A DNA stretch of 64,000 bases, taken from Polystyrenella longa. Lineage in GTDB: Bacteria; Planctomycetota; Planctomycetia; Planctomycetales; Planctomycetaceae. The DNA is taken from NCBI RefSeq assembly GCF_007750395.1, contig NZ_CP036281.1, positions 4,673,001 to 4,737,000 on the forward strand, given 5' to 3'. Of this stretch, positions 1-9,279 are shown piece after piece; within the stretch, counting starts at the first letter, position 1, and each line of letters starts with the position of its first letter. Below the pieces are notes generated by a model. The model was not told where the DNA came from and searched no databases. It worked only from the letters and a program-made list of their open reading frames with translations. The translations under genes and the position numbers were made by a program.

Positions 1-1
1 A

Positions 2-304
2 AAACGCCCCTTAATGGATTGTTATCCCTTATTACGAACTGATCAAAAATTTAATATACAGGATAAACTCAACCATCTTATGACATTTGTCCAAGGCGAT
101 TCGGTGAACAAAGCGATACGAAGTGCTACCACGCTGGGAGGAATGGGAATTCATGGAGCGCCAGTACTCGATGAATTAAAAGCATTGTCAAACCATCCCG
201 ATGAAGAAGTTCAAGCGGCAATTCAGCTAGCCATAGAGAAAATTGAAACCGCGATTAAGGCAAACCGCCAACCAGTGAAGGCCCCCCGACCGGAAACGGA
301 TTAG
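2..304 (+). CDS. HEAT-like repeat protein, 5' end cut by window edge
   Basis: The reading frame is open to the left edge, so the Met at position 14 need not be the true start. The visible part holds a short helical HEAT/armadillo-like unit with a TTLGGMGIHGAPVLDEL core and an NHPDEEVQAAIQLAIEKI helix, ending in a basic, proline-rich tail. The gene just downstream (343-786) repeats the same core with high identity at DNA and protein level, so the two are tandem paralogs. In that copy a membrane segment precedes the core, so this copy probably also begins upstream with an anchor. HEAT repeats usually mediate protein contacts. No specific function can be assigned. Confidence 0.6.
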   Translation, partial: KRPLMDCYPLLRTDQKFNIQDKLNHLMTFVQGDSVNKAIRSATTLGGMGIHGAPVLDELKALSNHPDEEVQAAIQLAIEKIETAIKANRQPVKAPRPETD

Positions 305-342
305 TCCCCTGTTCCACTTGATTATTTGAAAGCCGCACCTCT

Positions 343-786
343 ATGAAACGATTCCAGGAATTCATTGGATCGAGTCTCGTCACCATCACGATTGTGCCGC
401 TGTTAATGGTAGGGATCTCAGCATCCATAGCTGTAATAGAATGGGCCATGCAACCGCAACATAGGCCAATGATTTGTCCAATCCCTGATTCTGATATCAG
501 AATTTTCGACACTGAAGAATGGAGGCTGAAGAAGCGGATCCATCTCATGGCGCTCGTCAAAGGCGAATCGGTGAATAAAGCGAGACGAAGTGCTACCACG
601 CTGGGAGGAATGGGGATTGATGCCGCGCCGGTACTCGACGAATTGAAAGCACTACCAGACCATCCTGATGAAGAAGTCCAAGCGGCAATTCTGATAGCCA
701 TCGGCAAAATCGAAACTGCGATTCATGCTGAGCTACGAAGTGGCTCCGGGCTTGATACTCGTAAGTCAGCCGTGCAAGTCGACTGA
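343..786 (+). CDS. Membrane-anchored HEAT-like repeat protein (tandem paralog)
   Basis: This 147-residue protein has one hydrophobic segment near residues 10-32, which is probably a signal anchor, followed by a polar stretch and a HEAT-like helical unit around residues 75-125 (TTLGGMGIDAAPVLDEL, then DHPDEEVQAAI). The unit matches the preceding gene almost codon for codon, indicating a recent tandem duplication. The start at 343 places the hydrophobic segment at the N terminus, but no strong ribosome binding site is visible. A single HEAT-like unit on a membrane anchor suggests a scaffold or binding role. That is inference, and the cellular function is unknown. Confidence 0.6.
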   Translation: MKRFQEFIGSSLVTITIVPLLMVGISASIAVIEWAMQPQHRPMICPIPDSDIRIFDTEEWRLKKRIHLMALVKGESVNKARRSATTLGGMGIDAAPVLDELKALPDHPDEEVQAAILIAIGKIETAIHAELRSGSGLDTRKSAVQVD

Positions 787-798
787 GCTCAGAACTGC

Positions 799-1728
799 TT
801 AACGATGTGGGAGCGAAACCGGAATGACGGGGGTGCGGCCGATGTCGACGACAGTGTCGGATATGCGAGGAATATCCCATTGACCGGTGTCCGTTTTTGC
901 CGAGACGGGATTGATTTCGATGGTCGGGAAATCAAGCTTGAAGGCCATTTCCGTTTGTGGCCAATCCAATTGAATATGATGCGGCATCACGACTTGTTGT
1001 GGACCGACAGCCCGGTAGTTTTCCATTGTGGCACTGGCAATGAGTTCCCGCTGGGGACCGTACATTTCGTGGCGATTCACCAAGCCAGTTTGTGCGTTGA
1101 CGATAATACGGCGATAAACCGTTCGCCCCTGAGGATCTGATGTAGAGCTAACCAGGTTGATCGTGGCATCTTCCGGTTTGTAAGTCATCTGGAATCCTGA
1201 CTCGTCAAACGGAACGACTCCCATAATTTCCATCAACCAATCGGGATTGAAGGGAATCGGCAGGTTCTGTTGAGCTGTCGCCAAATTCTGATGAGAGGCG
1301 GTTAAAATTGGTCTCTCTGGTCCTTCATTAGCCCAGAACCAGAATCGCTCGTTGTTGGAGCCTAAGTCCAATTGTCTTCCTATTACTGGGGTCGAGACAA
1401 CCATACGGAATCGTTTCGGAGATTCACAGGCCACAATCGCTTTCAGTTTGACCGGCACGCCACGGGCACTGATGCGGCAACTGACCGAGCGCCAGCCGTT
1501 CACATGTTGGGAGGTCCTGTTGATATGCGAAAAGACTTCTGACTTGGACGAGTTGAAGGTGAAGACGGGTGGCGAGGAATTAAAATTGCCAAACACCATC
1601 TTGCCGCGAGTGGCGCAACCGGCAAGGGGGGCGATGATCACCAGGAGCAGAATTAAGAGCGAACATAACCACCACCGGTGACTTGAAACCGGGCGAGTCG
1701 CAGTAGGGCTGTAGGTGGCTAGATTCAC
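799..1728 (-). CDS. Outer-membrane-type lipoprotein, LolA/LolB-like fold
   Basis: A 309-residue lipoprotein precursor. Residues 18-38 form a signal peptide ending in the lipobox APLAGC, with Cys38 the predicted lipidated residue. The mature part has alternating hydrophobic beta-strand patterns (about residues 80-270, for example SCRISARGVPVKLKAIVACE and AIVNAQTG-type strands) that resemble the half-barrel of LolA, LolB and DUF4292 proteins, which carry lipoproteins or lipids through the periplasm. The assignment is by pattern only. It converges on the HEAT-like pair with a 12-base gap, and a 215-base non-coding stretch lies upstream. The exact substrate is unknown. Confidence 0.55.
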   Translation of the reverse strand: MNLATYSPTATRPVSSHRWWLCSLLILLLVIIAPLAGCATRGKMVFGNFNSSPPVFTFNSSKSEVFSHINRTSQHVNGWRSVSCRISARGVPVKLKAIVACESPKRFRMVVSTPVIGRQLDLGSNNERFWFWANEGPERPILTASHQNLATAQQNLPIPFNPDWLMEIMGVVPFDESGFQMTYKPEDATINLVSSTSDPQGRTVYRRIIVNAQTGLVNRHEMYGPQRELIASATMENYRAVGPQQVVMPHHIQLDWPQTEMAFKLDFPTIEINPVSAKTDTGQWDIPRISDTVVDIGRTPVIPVSLPHR

Positions 1729-1943
1729 CGGGACGCTTCCATTCGTCTTACGTGAGAATTCAATTCAAATTAGAAGTCGTCTTAAAACCCTCTGATGGGT
1801 CTCTTCGGTTTTGTATAGCAGGCTTGAGGATAGCCACAACCGGGTTTCAGGATGATTTCTAACAACAACATCGGCTTCTTGAAGTTTTACTTCTACTTAT
1901 CTTTGTCTCTTGTTAAATTCTTACTGATCGTCTGAGCAAAAGT

Positions 1944-2426
1944 TCAGGCAGCCGCTAGGGATGCTCTCAGTTGATCCTGCATCAGTCTAACTTCTTCCTC
2001 GGGAAGTGAGAAGTTTTTTATTTCAAAAGGACCTTCACCCTGTTTTCCCGAACAGATGAGGAATTCCTCGTTTCCATCCCGGCGGGAATCCTCAACAGTC
2101 ATGCGTCGTTTCTGCAGTAGCATCAGGGCAATGACGTATCGATTTTTCTCAACCGCTTCGTTCCCTTCCTCCGAAAGCTGCTCAAAGTATTGCATGAGTG
2201 CTTCGGCATCGAGAACCTTTGGTTTTCCCCGTTCCAGATCGGGAACAACTGACTGCCAGAATCCAACCGCATTTTCGGGCGGTCCGTCCCAAGCTTGTTC
2301 GGAATAATCTTCCCGAACAAACACGCCCTGTCGTTCCACCACAACCGAAAAGCAAACTGAGCCGGGTTCCAGCGGTTCACCAGAGGCGGCGCAGTTTTTT
2401 CCGATAGGACGTAACTTGTAATCCAC
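1944..2426 (-). CDS. Conserved hypothetical protein of planctomycete type
   Basis: The conserved-looking part begins at VDYKLRPIGKNCAASGEPL, so I favour the GTG at 2426. An ATG at 2522 in the same frame would add about 32 residues of low-quality, cysteine-rich sequence. The protein has a CxxSGxxL-like turn that may bind metal together with a later cysteine, then a long helical segment (about residues 70-115) and an acidic C terminus rich in Leu and Glu. No catalytic motif is recognised. It diverges from the phosphoglycerate mutase gene, and the intervening 300 bases should hold both promoters. The start choice is uncertain because no clear ribosome binding site precedes either codon. Confidence 0.5.
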   Translation of the reverse strand: MDYKLRPIGKNCAASGEPLEPGSVCFSVVVERQGVFVREDYSEQAWDGPPENAVGFWQSVVPDLERGKPKVLDAEALMQYFEQLSEEGNEAVEKNRYVIALMLLQKRRMTVEDSRRDGNEEFLICSGKQGEGPFEIKNFSLPEEEVRLMQDQLRASLAAA

Positions 2427-2731
2427 TCTGGTGCTCGTGCAATGAAATCGAACACAAAACGAAGCCAGACACCATGTCCGGGCAGGGCGCGGGATCATAC
2501 AAAATGCAAGATTTACCAGCAACCCCGGCCTTTCCAGCCCCTTTCCTTCAGACTTCTACGTCTGGTTCTACCACAGATTAATGGTTGCGTCCGTCGCCCG
2601 TTTTCGAGATAGTTGCAATCTCGGGACCTGCTTGCCAGTTGCTCCCTATCCCGAAGGATGCTCCCGAGCCTCGTTTCCGGACCTGGAACGAGCAGTCGAC
2701 TCCTTGATGTTTCCTTAATTGAAAGTCCGTC

Positions 2732-3928
2732 ATGAAATACGTTCTGGTCATTCCCGATGGTGTTGCCGACGAACCCCAGGAATCGCTGGGCGGCAAAACC
2801 CCCCTGCAGGCATCTCACAAGCCGAACATGGACAGAGTATGCAAAACAGGCATTATCGGTCAGGCAGACAATGTCCCACCGTCGCTTCCAGCCGGGAGTG
2901 ATGTAGGTACGATGAGCCTGTTCGGATACGACCCCCTTGAATTTCACACCGGTCGGGCACCAATCGAAGCAGCGGCACAGGGAATCGAATTGGGACCGGA
3001 CGATTGGGCCGTTCGCTGCAATCTGGTGACGATTCAAGATGGGATCATGCGTAGTTTTACAGCGGAACAGATTTCATCTGAGTTGGGAGCAGAGCTACTC
3101 AAGTCGATGCAAGCCGCCCAACCTGCCGGTTCACCGTGGCAATTCATACCCGGAGTCAGCTACCGAAACTTGCTGCTCTACCGCGGCGAAGGCCAGGCAG
3201 CTCCATTTGATCAAAAAACCGCCACCTACCCGCCGCACGACATCACTGACAAAGAGGTCGATCCCTGGTTGCCGGCTGGAAAAGGGGGCGACTTGCTGCA
3301 GGAGCTAATGAAACAGAGTGAGGGAATCTTTCTGAGCTGCGATTCCAATCAAGCTCGGGCGGGTGGCGTTCCCCCTGCTAGTGGGGTCTGGCTGTGGGGA
3401 CAGGGGAAAGCCCCGTCGCTGGTTGATTTCAAAACACGTTTCGGCCTGTCCGGCGCCGTCATCACGGCGGTCGACCTGCTGCGAGGTCTCGGGCGTTTAA
3501 TCGGTTGGGATGTGGTTGAGGTCCCCGGTGCCACGGGCTATCTCGACACCGACTACACCGCCAAAGGTCAGTATGCGATTGAAACGATCAAGGAAAAAGA
3601 CTTCGTCGTCGTTCATGTGGAGGCGACCGACGAAGCATCCCACGAGGGCAATGCAGTAGAAAAAGTGAAAGCTCTCGAAGCCATTGACCGGGAAATTGTC
3701 GGCCCAGTACATGAATTCCTGCAGTCACAGGGTGAATATCGGTTACTGGTTTCTCCCGATCATCCGACATTGCTGCGGACCAAAACGCATAGTCACGGTT
3801 ACGTTCCTTTCACCATGTGTGGAACAGGAATCGATGCCGATGGAGCGGAAACCTACGACGAACCGACTGCGGCCAAATCGGCCATTTCCATTCCAGGCCA
3901 TGAAGTCATTCCATTGCTGGTTCGATAA
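2732..3928 (+). CDS. apgM: Cofactor-independent phosphoglycerate mutase, ApgM type
   Basis: This 398-residue enzyme belongs to the archaeal-type (ApgM) branch of the alkaline phosphatase superfamily, which interconverts 3- and 2-phosphoglycerate using two divalent metals. The N terminus YVLVIPDGVADEP carries the first metal-binding Asp. PAGSDVGTMSLFGYDP contains the phosphorylated Ser, GRAPIEAAAQGI follows, and the C-terminal VHVEATDEASHEGN and SPDHPT segments supply the Asp/His metal ligands. Length is typical. A GAAAG-like site precedes the ATG. Bacterial members of this branch have also been annotated as a proposed homoserine kinase (TIGR02535), so the true substrate is open. An amino acid kinase fold gene follows 70 bases downstream. 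Confidence 0.85.
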   Translation: MKYVLVIPDGVADEPQESLGGKTPLQASHKPNMDRVCKTGIIGQADNVPPSLPAGSDVGTMSLFGYDPLEFHTGRAPIEAAAQGIELGPDDWAVRCNLVTIQDGIMRSFTAEQISSELGAELLKSMQAAQPAGSPWQFIPGVSYRNLLLYRGEGQAAPFDQKTATYPPHDITDKEVDPWLPAGKGGDLLQELMKQSEGIFLSCDSNQARAGGVPPASGVWLWGQGKAPSLVDFKTRFGLSGAVITAVDLLRGLGRLIGWDVVEVPGATGYLDTDYTAKGQYAIETIKEKDFVVVHVEATDEASHEGNAVEKVKALEAIDREIVGPVHEFLQSQGEYRLLVSPDHPTLLRTKTHSHGYVPFTMCGTGIDADGAETYDEPTAAKSAISIPGHEVIPLLVR

Positions 3929-3998
3929 CGACTTGTTTGAATCGTTCGACTCTGTCTCTCCTCTGTGCCCCTCCTCTGTACCTCTCAAGTGAGACTCC

Positions 3999-4634
3999 AT
4001 GCGTACGGTGCTCTATAAAATCGGAGGAAGCCTGCTGTCGGACAGTTCGCTTTTCAACCGTCTGGATGCCTACCTGAGTCAGCGAGAAGAGGATGAGTTC
4101 CCCCTGCTATTATTCGGAGGAGGCCCGGTCGTTGATGTTGTTCGGGGGTACGACAAACAATATGGGCTTGGCGAAGAATCGTCGCATCAACTCGCTTTGC
4201 AGGGAATGGAACTCAATGCAGCCCTCGCTGTCGACCGTCTCCCCAAGGCGTTCCCGGTTTACTCCGCGATGGAACTCGAAGTCGCCCGGCGGAAATTGAC
4301 TGGTCGTCCCGTTCTGTTTGTCTGTTCGTTAATAGAAGAGCTGGAGGAGCACAAGGAACTGGAGCAAAATCCGAACGGCCTGTTGCCCCCCACGTGGAAC
4401 ACGACCAGCGACAGTATCGCCGCTTGGTTGACTCAAAAGCTTCGCTTGGACGAACTTCGCCTGGTCAAATCGATCACGGCCCCTGTCTGGCAGGAACTAA
4501 AGAGTGGGACCTCATTGGCGGTTGATCCGGAGTTTTCAAACTGGCTCGACGGCATTCCCGATTTGACTTGGCTCGATTTTCAAACAGAATCAGAGTTAGT
4601 CTATTTGAAATCATCCACTGGGAAGCTCGGCTGA
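3999..4634 (+). CDS. Amino acid kinase family protein
   Basis: The 211-residue protein opens with YKIGGSLLSD, the K-x-G-G-S nucleotide-binding loop of the aspartate/glutamate/uridylate kinase fold, followed by LLFGGGPVVDVVR, the second glycine loop that holds the acceptor. A later DELRLVKSI strand fits the ATP-binding half. It is shorter than acetylglutamate kinase (about 260-300 residues) and closer in size to MfnE-type kinases of methanofuran synthesis, which have relatives in bacteria with tetrahydromethanopterin C1 pathways, as many planctomycetes have. That link is inference. It probably shares a transcript with the phosphoglycerate mutase gene just upstream. Acceptor substrate unknown. 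Confidence 0.7.
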   Translation: MRTVLYKIGGSLLSDSSLFNRLDAYLSQREEDEFPLLLFGGGPVVDVVRGYDKQYGLGEESSHQLALQGMELNAALAVDRLPKAFPVYSAMELEVARRKLTGRPVLFVCSLIEELEEHKELEQNPNGLLPPTWNTTSDSIAAWLTQKLRLDELRLVKSITAPVWQELKSGTSLAVDPEFSNWLDGIPDLTWLDFQTESELVYLKSSTGKLG

Positions 4635-4656
4635 TTTATTGATTCACGAACTTGGA

Positions 4657-5631
4657 TCAAGAGCGTTCCAGATCGACATCAAAAACCCGAGACTGCCCTG
4701 GTTTGATTTCAATCAGTTGTAAATGAACACGCCTTTCCACAGCAAGTTTTTCCGGTGCCGCCAAGTACTGAGAAAGCGTCTCGTGCCACTCGGGTGGAAG
4801 TGATTTTGGGCCTGTTCGATCCGTCTCCTCGGACAGAATCAGAGCATGGTAGTTCCCCGGTTCTTTTACCGTGAAAACATATCCCCCTTCCGAATCTGTC
4901 ACGGCCAGGGCACCGCCCATCTCGAGAAGTTGCTGTCGGATGGAAGCCTCCGCAATGTTGTCTTCATTCAGACTGAGTAGCTCGCCGGAAAGGAGGGAAC
5001 TGTTCGAGTTCGACTCGGGAAACAGAAATAACATCGCCCCCGCGTCGGCTTGGAATTGCCCCGACTCCGCGCGGTAACGTATGCGTCCTGAAACTTCGAC
5101 AGGCTCCACGTTCAGTTGTTTTTTCTGCTGGAGTACTCGATTGGGAACGGCAACTTCCGCTAAGGCGGGCGGGAGGAGGTTGGCCGGAGTGCGTTCTTCG
5201 ACGTTGATTCCCCCGTAGTAACCGAGCGCCATCGTTGTCAGATAAATAAACGCGATTCCCACCCATCGGCGAACTCTGGAATGCACTGGTGCCTGGCGGG
5301 CGGGTTGTTCTGCCTTCCTTAAGGGTTCAGACAGAGCAGATTTCGATGGGGGGACCTGCGACAAAAGTTGTAAAGCCTGCTTTAACGACGGCTTCGTCGT
5401 TGGTCTAGGAGGTTTTACACTCGTCTGTGGTTGGTGAGCGAGTGTTTCGCAAGCGGCGAGAAGTTTTTGATCTCGGGCAGGATGCGTAATGCGGGAAGGA
5501 GAGGAAAAACCATCCCGGCGAGGAACATGCAATGTGTGACCACATGCAGGGCAGTCGAGATCAGTGTCCGCAGCTTCTTCGTCGATGCCGAATAAATGCT
5601 GGCAATGAAAACATCGAAAACGAATGACCAT
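4657..5631 (-). CDS. Zinc-ribbon membrane protein with regulatory-like beta domain
   Basis: I place the start at the ATG at 5631 (MVIRFRCFHCQHLFG), which puts a zinc ribbon at the very N terminus (CFHC near residue 8, CPAC near residue 27). A proline- and basic-rich linker follows. One membrane segment lies around residues 120-140 (VGIAFIYLTTMALGYYGGI), and the rest is outside the cytoplasm. The C-terminal part (about residues 180-320) reads like a carboxypeptidase-regulatory/transthyretin-like beta sandwich, with GGYVFTVKEPGNYHALIL as its clearest strand pair. N-terminal zinc ribbons on membrane proteins are common in planctomycetes. The function is unknown. It ends 20 bases from the convergent kinase gene. 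Confidence 0.6.
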   Translation of the reverse strand: MVIRFRCFHCQHLFGIDEEAADTDLDCPACGHTLHVPRRDGFSSPSRITHPARDQKLLAACETLAHQPQTSVKPPRPTTKPSLKQALQLLSQVPPSKSALSEPLRKAEQPARQAPVHSRVRRWVGIAFIYLTTMALGYYGGINVEERTPANLLPPALAEVAVPNRVLQQKKQLNVEPVEVSGRIRYRAESGQFQADAGAMLFLFPESNSNSSLLSGELLSLNEDNIAEASIRQQLLEMGGALAVTDSEGGYVFTVKEPGNYHALILSEETDRTGPKSLPPEWHETLSQYLAAPEKLAVERRVHLQLIEIKPGQSRVFDVDLERS

Positions 5632-5763
5632 GCTGACCCTCAGCAACCAATCTGTGTCTGGAATATACCGCTTCTTCACTCTCCGGCAGGATCGCCGGAA
5701 AGTCAATACATCGTTTGCGAATTAGTCCCAGAACAGCAACGACCACCGTCTTGCGTAAAGTCA

Positions 5764-8700
5764 TTACCTGCCAATGGAGGCCGAGGCCCGCCGTTGTTTT
5801 ACAGCGGGGGCGTGCATACGGAAGTTCGCATTTCCGATCGCGGTCGCCAATTCTTCGCGGAAACCTGTACTACAGGTCACTCGCAAGGCAGCGGGAGTGG
5901 AAATGACATACCGCATCCGGTCCTCTTCTTCGTTCTGGGAGTCGAGCAATAAAACGACTTCTGTATTGCCCGGATACCGGTCGAGAATATCTCGGACCTT
6001 AACCATGTCATGTCGGGTATGCATCCCATTCTGGAATTTGATCGCGACCTGAGTCGTGTATTCTTTGTCGGCCTCTTCCACGGTCAACACCTTGTTGACC
6101 ACAATGTTTGGCTCTCGGCTGCGGCGGTCGACCTTCCCTTTGACGTACAAGATCGCTTCCGGTTCAATTTTATCACCCATACGGGAGAATTCTTCCGGCC
6201 ACATGATGCAGCGCACAATCCCTGTTGGGTCTTCGAAGTCGAAGTTAATGTACTTGGAATTTCCGTTTCGGCTCGGTTTTTTAGTTGTCGCCTTTTTGAT
6301 GGAGGAAACCATCCCCCCTAAGGTGACTTCCACTCCATCATCTTGATCGCCAACATCGTGAACGGTGTGACTGGCGTAGCGGGTAATTTCAGCCTGTCGC
6401 TCGGTAAGAGGATGTGAAGTCAGGTAAAAGCCGAAGACCTCTTTTTCTGCCGCCAGTTTTTGAGAATGCGTCCAATCGGGAGCATCCGGAAGCGATACGA
6501 CGACCGCTTCCTCTTCTCCGGCTGCTGCAGGTTCATCATCGCCAAACAAAGATTTTTGCCCGCTCTGGCGATCTTTCTGACGAGAAATGGATGCCTGCAC
6601 GGCCCGATCGACCACAAGCGTCAACTGTTCCCGGTTGCCTCCTAGATTGTCGAGTGCACCTGCTTTCACCAAAAGTTCCAGAGAACTCCGGTTGAGAAGT
6701 TTGGGATCAATCCGCTCGGTGAGATCGAAAATATGCAGGAACGGTCCGTTCGCATTTCGCTCCTCGACGATCGCCTTTACGGTCGCATCGCCAACTCCCT
6801 TCAAGGCTCCCATTCCGAAAATGATCTTGTCGCCATCGACGGTGAAGTCGACATCAGACCGGTTCACGTCGGGCGGTAGTACTTCGAGCTTCATGCGGCG
6901 GGCATCGTCGACGTGCTCGGTGATACGGTCGGAACTTTCCATTCCACAGGAAAGCAAGGCCGCCATAAATTCTACGGGGTAATGTGCTTTCAGGTAGGCG
7001 GTCTGATAGGCGATGGCTCCATAAGCGGTCGAGTGCGATTTATTGAAACCATACCCGGCGAACTTTTCGATCATCTCAAAAATGTTCTTTGCCTTATCTT
7101 CGGCGAGCCCCTTCTCCACGGATCCTTTGAGGAACTGCTCTTTGTACATGGCGATGATCTTCAGTTTTTTCTTACTGATCGCTTTAATACATTGATAGGA
7201 CGAAGGAAGTTCGATTCCCCCCAATCGATTCAGGATCCGCATCACTTGTTCCTGGTAAACCATGACTCCATAGGTTTCGTTCAGGATTGCATCAATGATC
7301 GGGTGGACCTCCGGGATCGGTTCGCGGCCATGCTTCACGTTCACATAGGTCATGACCATCCCCCCTTCCAGCGGACCGGGACGATAAAGGGCGGAGGTCG
7401 CAATGATGTCGGAGAAGCTGTCTGGCTTCATCTTGGTGAGCAGGTCTCGCATCCCGCCACTTTCCAACTGGAAGATCCCTTTGGTTTCTCCCCGTTGCAG
7501 CAGCGCAAATGTTTCCTGATCGTCGAGCGGAAGTTTGTGCGGAATGATGTCGATTTTCTGATGCTTTTTAACGTTCTGCACCGACTTGTCGAGAATTGTC
7601 AGGTTACGCAAACCCAGGAAGTCCATCTTCAGCAGGCCGACACTCTCAACCGTCGGACCGTCCCACTGCGTGAGAATGTCCTGTTTGCCAGTGATCTTCT
7701 GAAGTGGCAGCAATTCGTAGAGGGGCGTATCCGCAACCACGACTCCCGCCGCATGAGTTCCGGCACTACGCGACAGCCCTTCGAGCCGCATCGCGATGTC
7801 GAGCATTTCTTTGACTTCAGAATCCTGATCGTAGGCCGACTTTAATTCCGGGCTCTCTTTCAGTGCCGCAGAGAGTTTGATATTCAACGTTTCCGGAATC
7901 ATTCCCGCAATATCGTTGACTCGGGAAAGGGGGACACCCAGCGCACGTCCGACGTCGCGAATCGCCATTTTCGCTTTAAGCGTTCCGTAGGTACCGATCT
8001 GCGAGACGCAGTCTTCTCCGTATTTCTGTTTGGTATAGTCGATCACCATCTGTCGCCGATCGCGACAGAAGTCGATATCGATATCGGGAGGCTCTTTACG
8101 ACTCGGGTCCAAGAATCGTTCAAACAGCAAGTCGTATTTCAGTGGACAAACCGTACTCAGACCAAGAACGAAGGCGACTAACGCTCCGCATGCCGACCCC
8201 CTGGCCGTACAGGGAATGCCGTTGTCTTCCGCAAATCGAACAAAGTCCCACACGATGAGGAAGTAACTGGCGTAACCCATCTGTTTAATAACATTGAGTT
8301 CGAAAGCGAGCCGTTCCCAGTGCGCGTCCGTCAACTCTTCTGGTTCGAAACGGGCGACAAGCTGTTGTTCACAGACTTCGCGGAGGTAATCGATATCGGA
8401 TTTGTTATCCGGTGGATAGAAAACGGGGTAGTGCTTTTTCTGCTCAAGCTGAATATCAACCCTGTTGGCGATTTCCTGTGATCGTTTGACGGCTTCATGA
8501 TGCGTAGGAAATGCGGCATACATTTCGTCCGGCGTTCGCACGTGGAACTCCGTTGTCGACATCCGCATCCGTTTTTCGTCACTTCGCAACGATCCCGTAT
8601 TGATACAGAGCAGAACATCGTGAGGACCTGCGTCTTCCTGGTCCAGATAGTGGGCATCGTTCGTCGCGACCAGTGGCAAGCCTAGACGATTGGCGAGATC

Positions 8701-9279
8701 GATGGTCCCTTCGCCGCATTCTCGCTGAATTTCGACACCACTGTTCTGGATTTCCATATAGAACCGGTCCCCGAATACGCGTTGGTACCAGGAGATCAGT
8801 TCTTCGCATTCGGTCCATTTCTCCGCCAGAATCATGCGGGAAAGTTCACTCGAGGCGCAACCGGAGAGGCAAATTAATCCTTCATTGAATTGCTCCAGAA
8901 TTTCTTTGTCGATTCGCGGTTTATAATAGAATCCTTCCAGAAATGATTTGGAGCTGAGGCGAACCAGGTTTTGGAACCCGACGGAGTTCATGGCGAGCAA
9001 TGTCAGGTGGTAACTTGAATCCCTCATGCGGGAGGAGGAGCGGTCGAAACGGCTGAGAGGAGCAATGTATGCTTCCATCCCGACGATCGGATTGACCTCC
9101 TCCGCACGGCAGGTATTGTAAAACTCCATCGCTCCGTAAAGATTCCCGTGGTCGGTAATCGCGACTGAGTCCATCCCGTTGGCTTTTACCTTCTGCACCA
9201 GATCAGGAATTCGAGTAGCACCATCCAATAGACTGTAGTGGGTGTGACAGTGCAAATGAGCAAAAGGACGTTCAGACAT
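5764..9279 (-). CDS. dnaE: DNA polymerase III alpha subunit
   Basis: This is the replicative polymerase catalytic subunit, 1171 residues (E. coli DnaE is 1160). The N-terminal PHP domain starts with HLHCHTHYSLLDG. The polymerase active site shows PDIDIDFCRDRR near residue 398 and the finger region YGFNKSHSTAYGAIAYQTAY near 750. A helix-hairpin-helix region follows, and an OB fold begins near residue 985 (VEVTLGGMVSSIKK). The C terminus is basic. An AAGGA site lies 7 bases before the ATG. It is divergent from glnE with 379 bases between them. It acts with the sliding clamp and clamp loader, none of which is encoded here. Confidence 0.97.
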   Translation of the reverse strand: MSERPFAHLHCHTHYSLLDGATRIPDLVQKVKANGMDSVAITDHGNLYGAMEFYNTCRAEEVNPIVGMEAYIAPLSRFDRSSSRMRDSSYHLTLLAMNSVGFQNLVRLSSKSFLEGFYYKPRIDKEILEQFNEGLICLSGCASSELSRMILAEKWTECEELISWYQRVFGDRFYMEIQNSGVEIQRECGEGTIDLANRLGLPLVATNDAHYLDQEDAGPHDVLLCINTGSLRSDEKRMRMSTTEFHVRTPDEMYAAFPTHHEAVKRSQEIANRVDIQLEQKKHYPVFYPPDNKSDIDYLREVCEQQLVARFEPEELTDAHWERLAFELNVIKQMGYASYFLIVWDFVRFAEDNGIPCTARGSACGALVAFVLGLSTVCPLKYDLLFERFLDPSRKEPPDIDIDFCRDRRQMVIDYTKQKYGEDCVSQIGTYGTLKAKMAIRDVGRALGVPLSRVNDIAGMIPETLNIKLSAALKESPELKSAYDQDSEVKEMLDIAMRLEGLSRSAGTHAAGVVVADTPLYELLPLQKITGKQDILTQWDGPTVESVGLLKMDFLGLRNLTILDKSVQNVKKHQKIDIIPHKLPLDDQETFALLQRGETKGIFQLESGGMRDLLTKMKPDSFSDIIATSALYRPGPLEGGMVMTYVNVKHGREPIPEVHPIIDAILNETYGVMVYQEQVMRILNRLGGIELPSSYQCIKAISKKKLKIIAMYKEQFLKGSVEKGLAEDKAKNIFEMIEKFAGYGFNKSHSTAYGAIAYQTAYLKAHYPVEFMAALLSCGMESSDRITEHVDDARRMKLEVLPPDVNRSDVDFTVDGDKIIFGMGALKGVGDATVKAIVEERNANGPFLHIFDLTERIDPKLLNRSSLELLVKAGALDNLGGNREQLTLVVDRAVQASISRQKDRQSGQKSLFGDDEPAAAGEEEAVVVSLPDAPDWTHSQKLAAEKEVFGFYLTSHPLTERQAEITRYASHTVHDVGDQDDGVEVTLGGMVSSIKKATTKKPSRNGNSKYINFDFEDPTGIVRCIMWPEEFSRMGDKIEPEAILYVKGKVDRRSREPNIVVNKVLTVEEADKEYTTQVAIKFQNGMHTRHDMVKVRDILDRYPGNTEVVLLLDSQNEEEDRMRYVISTPAALRVTCSTGFREELATAIGNANFRMHAPAVKQRRASASIGR

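Noticed and set aside
2513-3037. Long minus-strand frame opposite the phosphoglycerate mutase gene
   Set aside because: It lies over a well-supported gene, has no family resemblance and no clear ribosome site.
6913-7845. 310-codon plus-strand frame inside dnaE
   Set aside because: It is the opposite strand of conserved dnaE codons; the product has no domain pattern.
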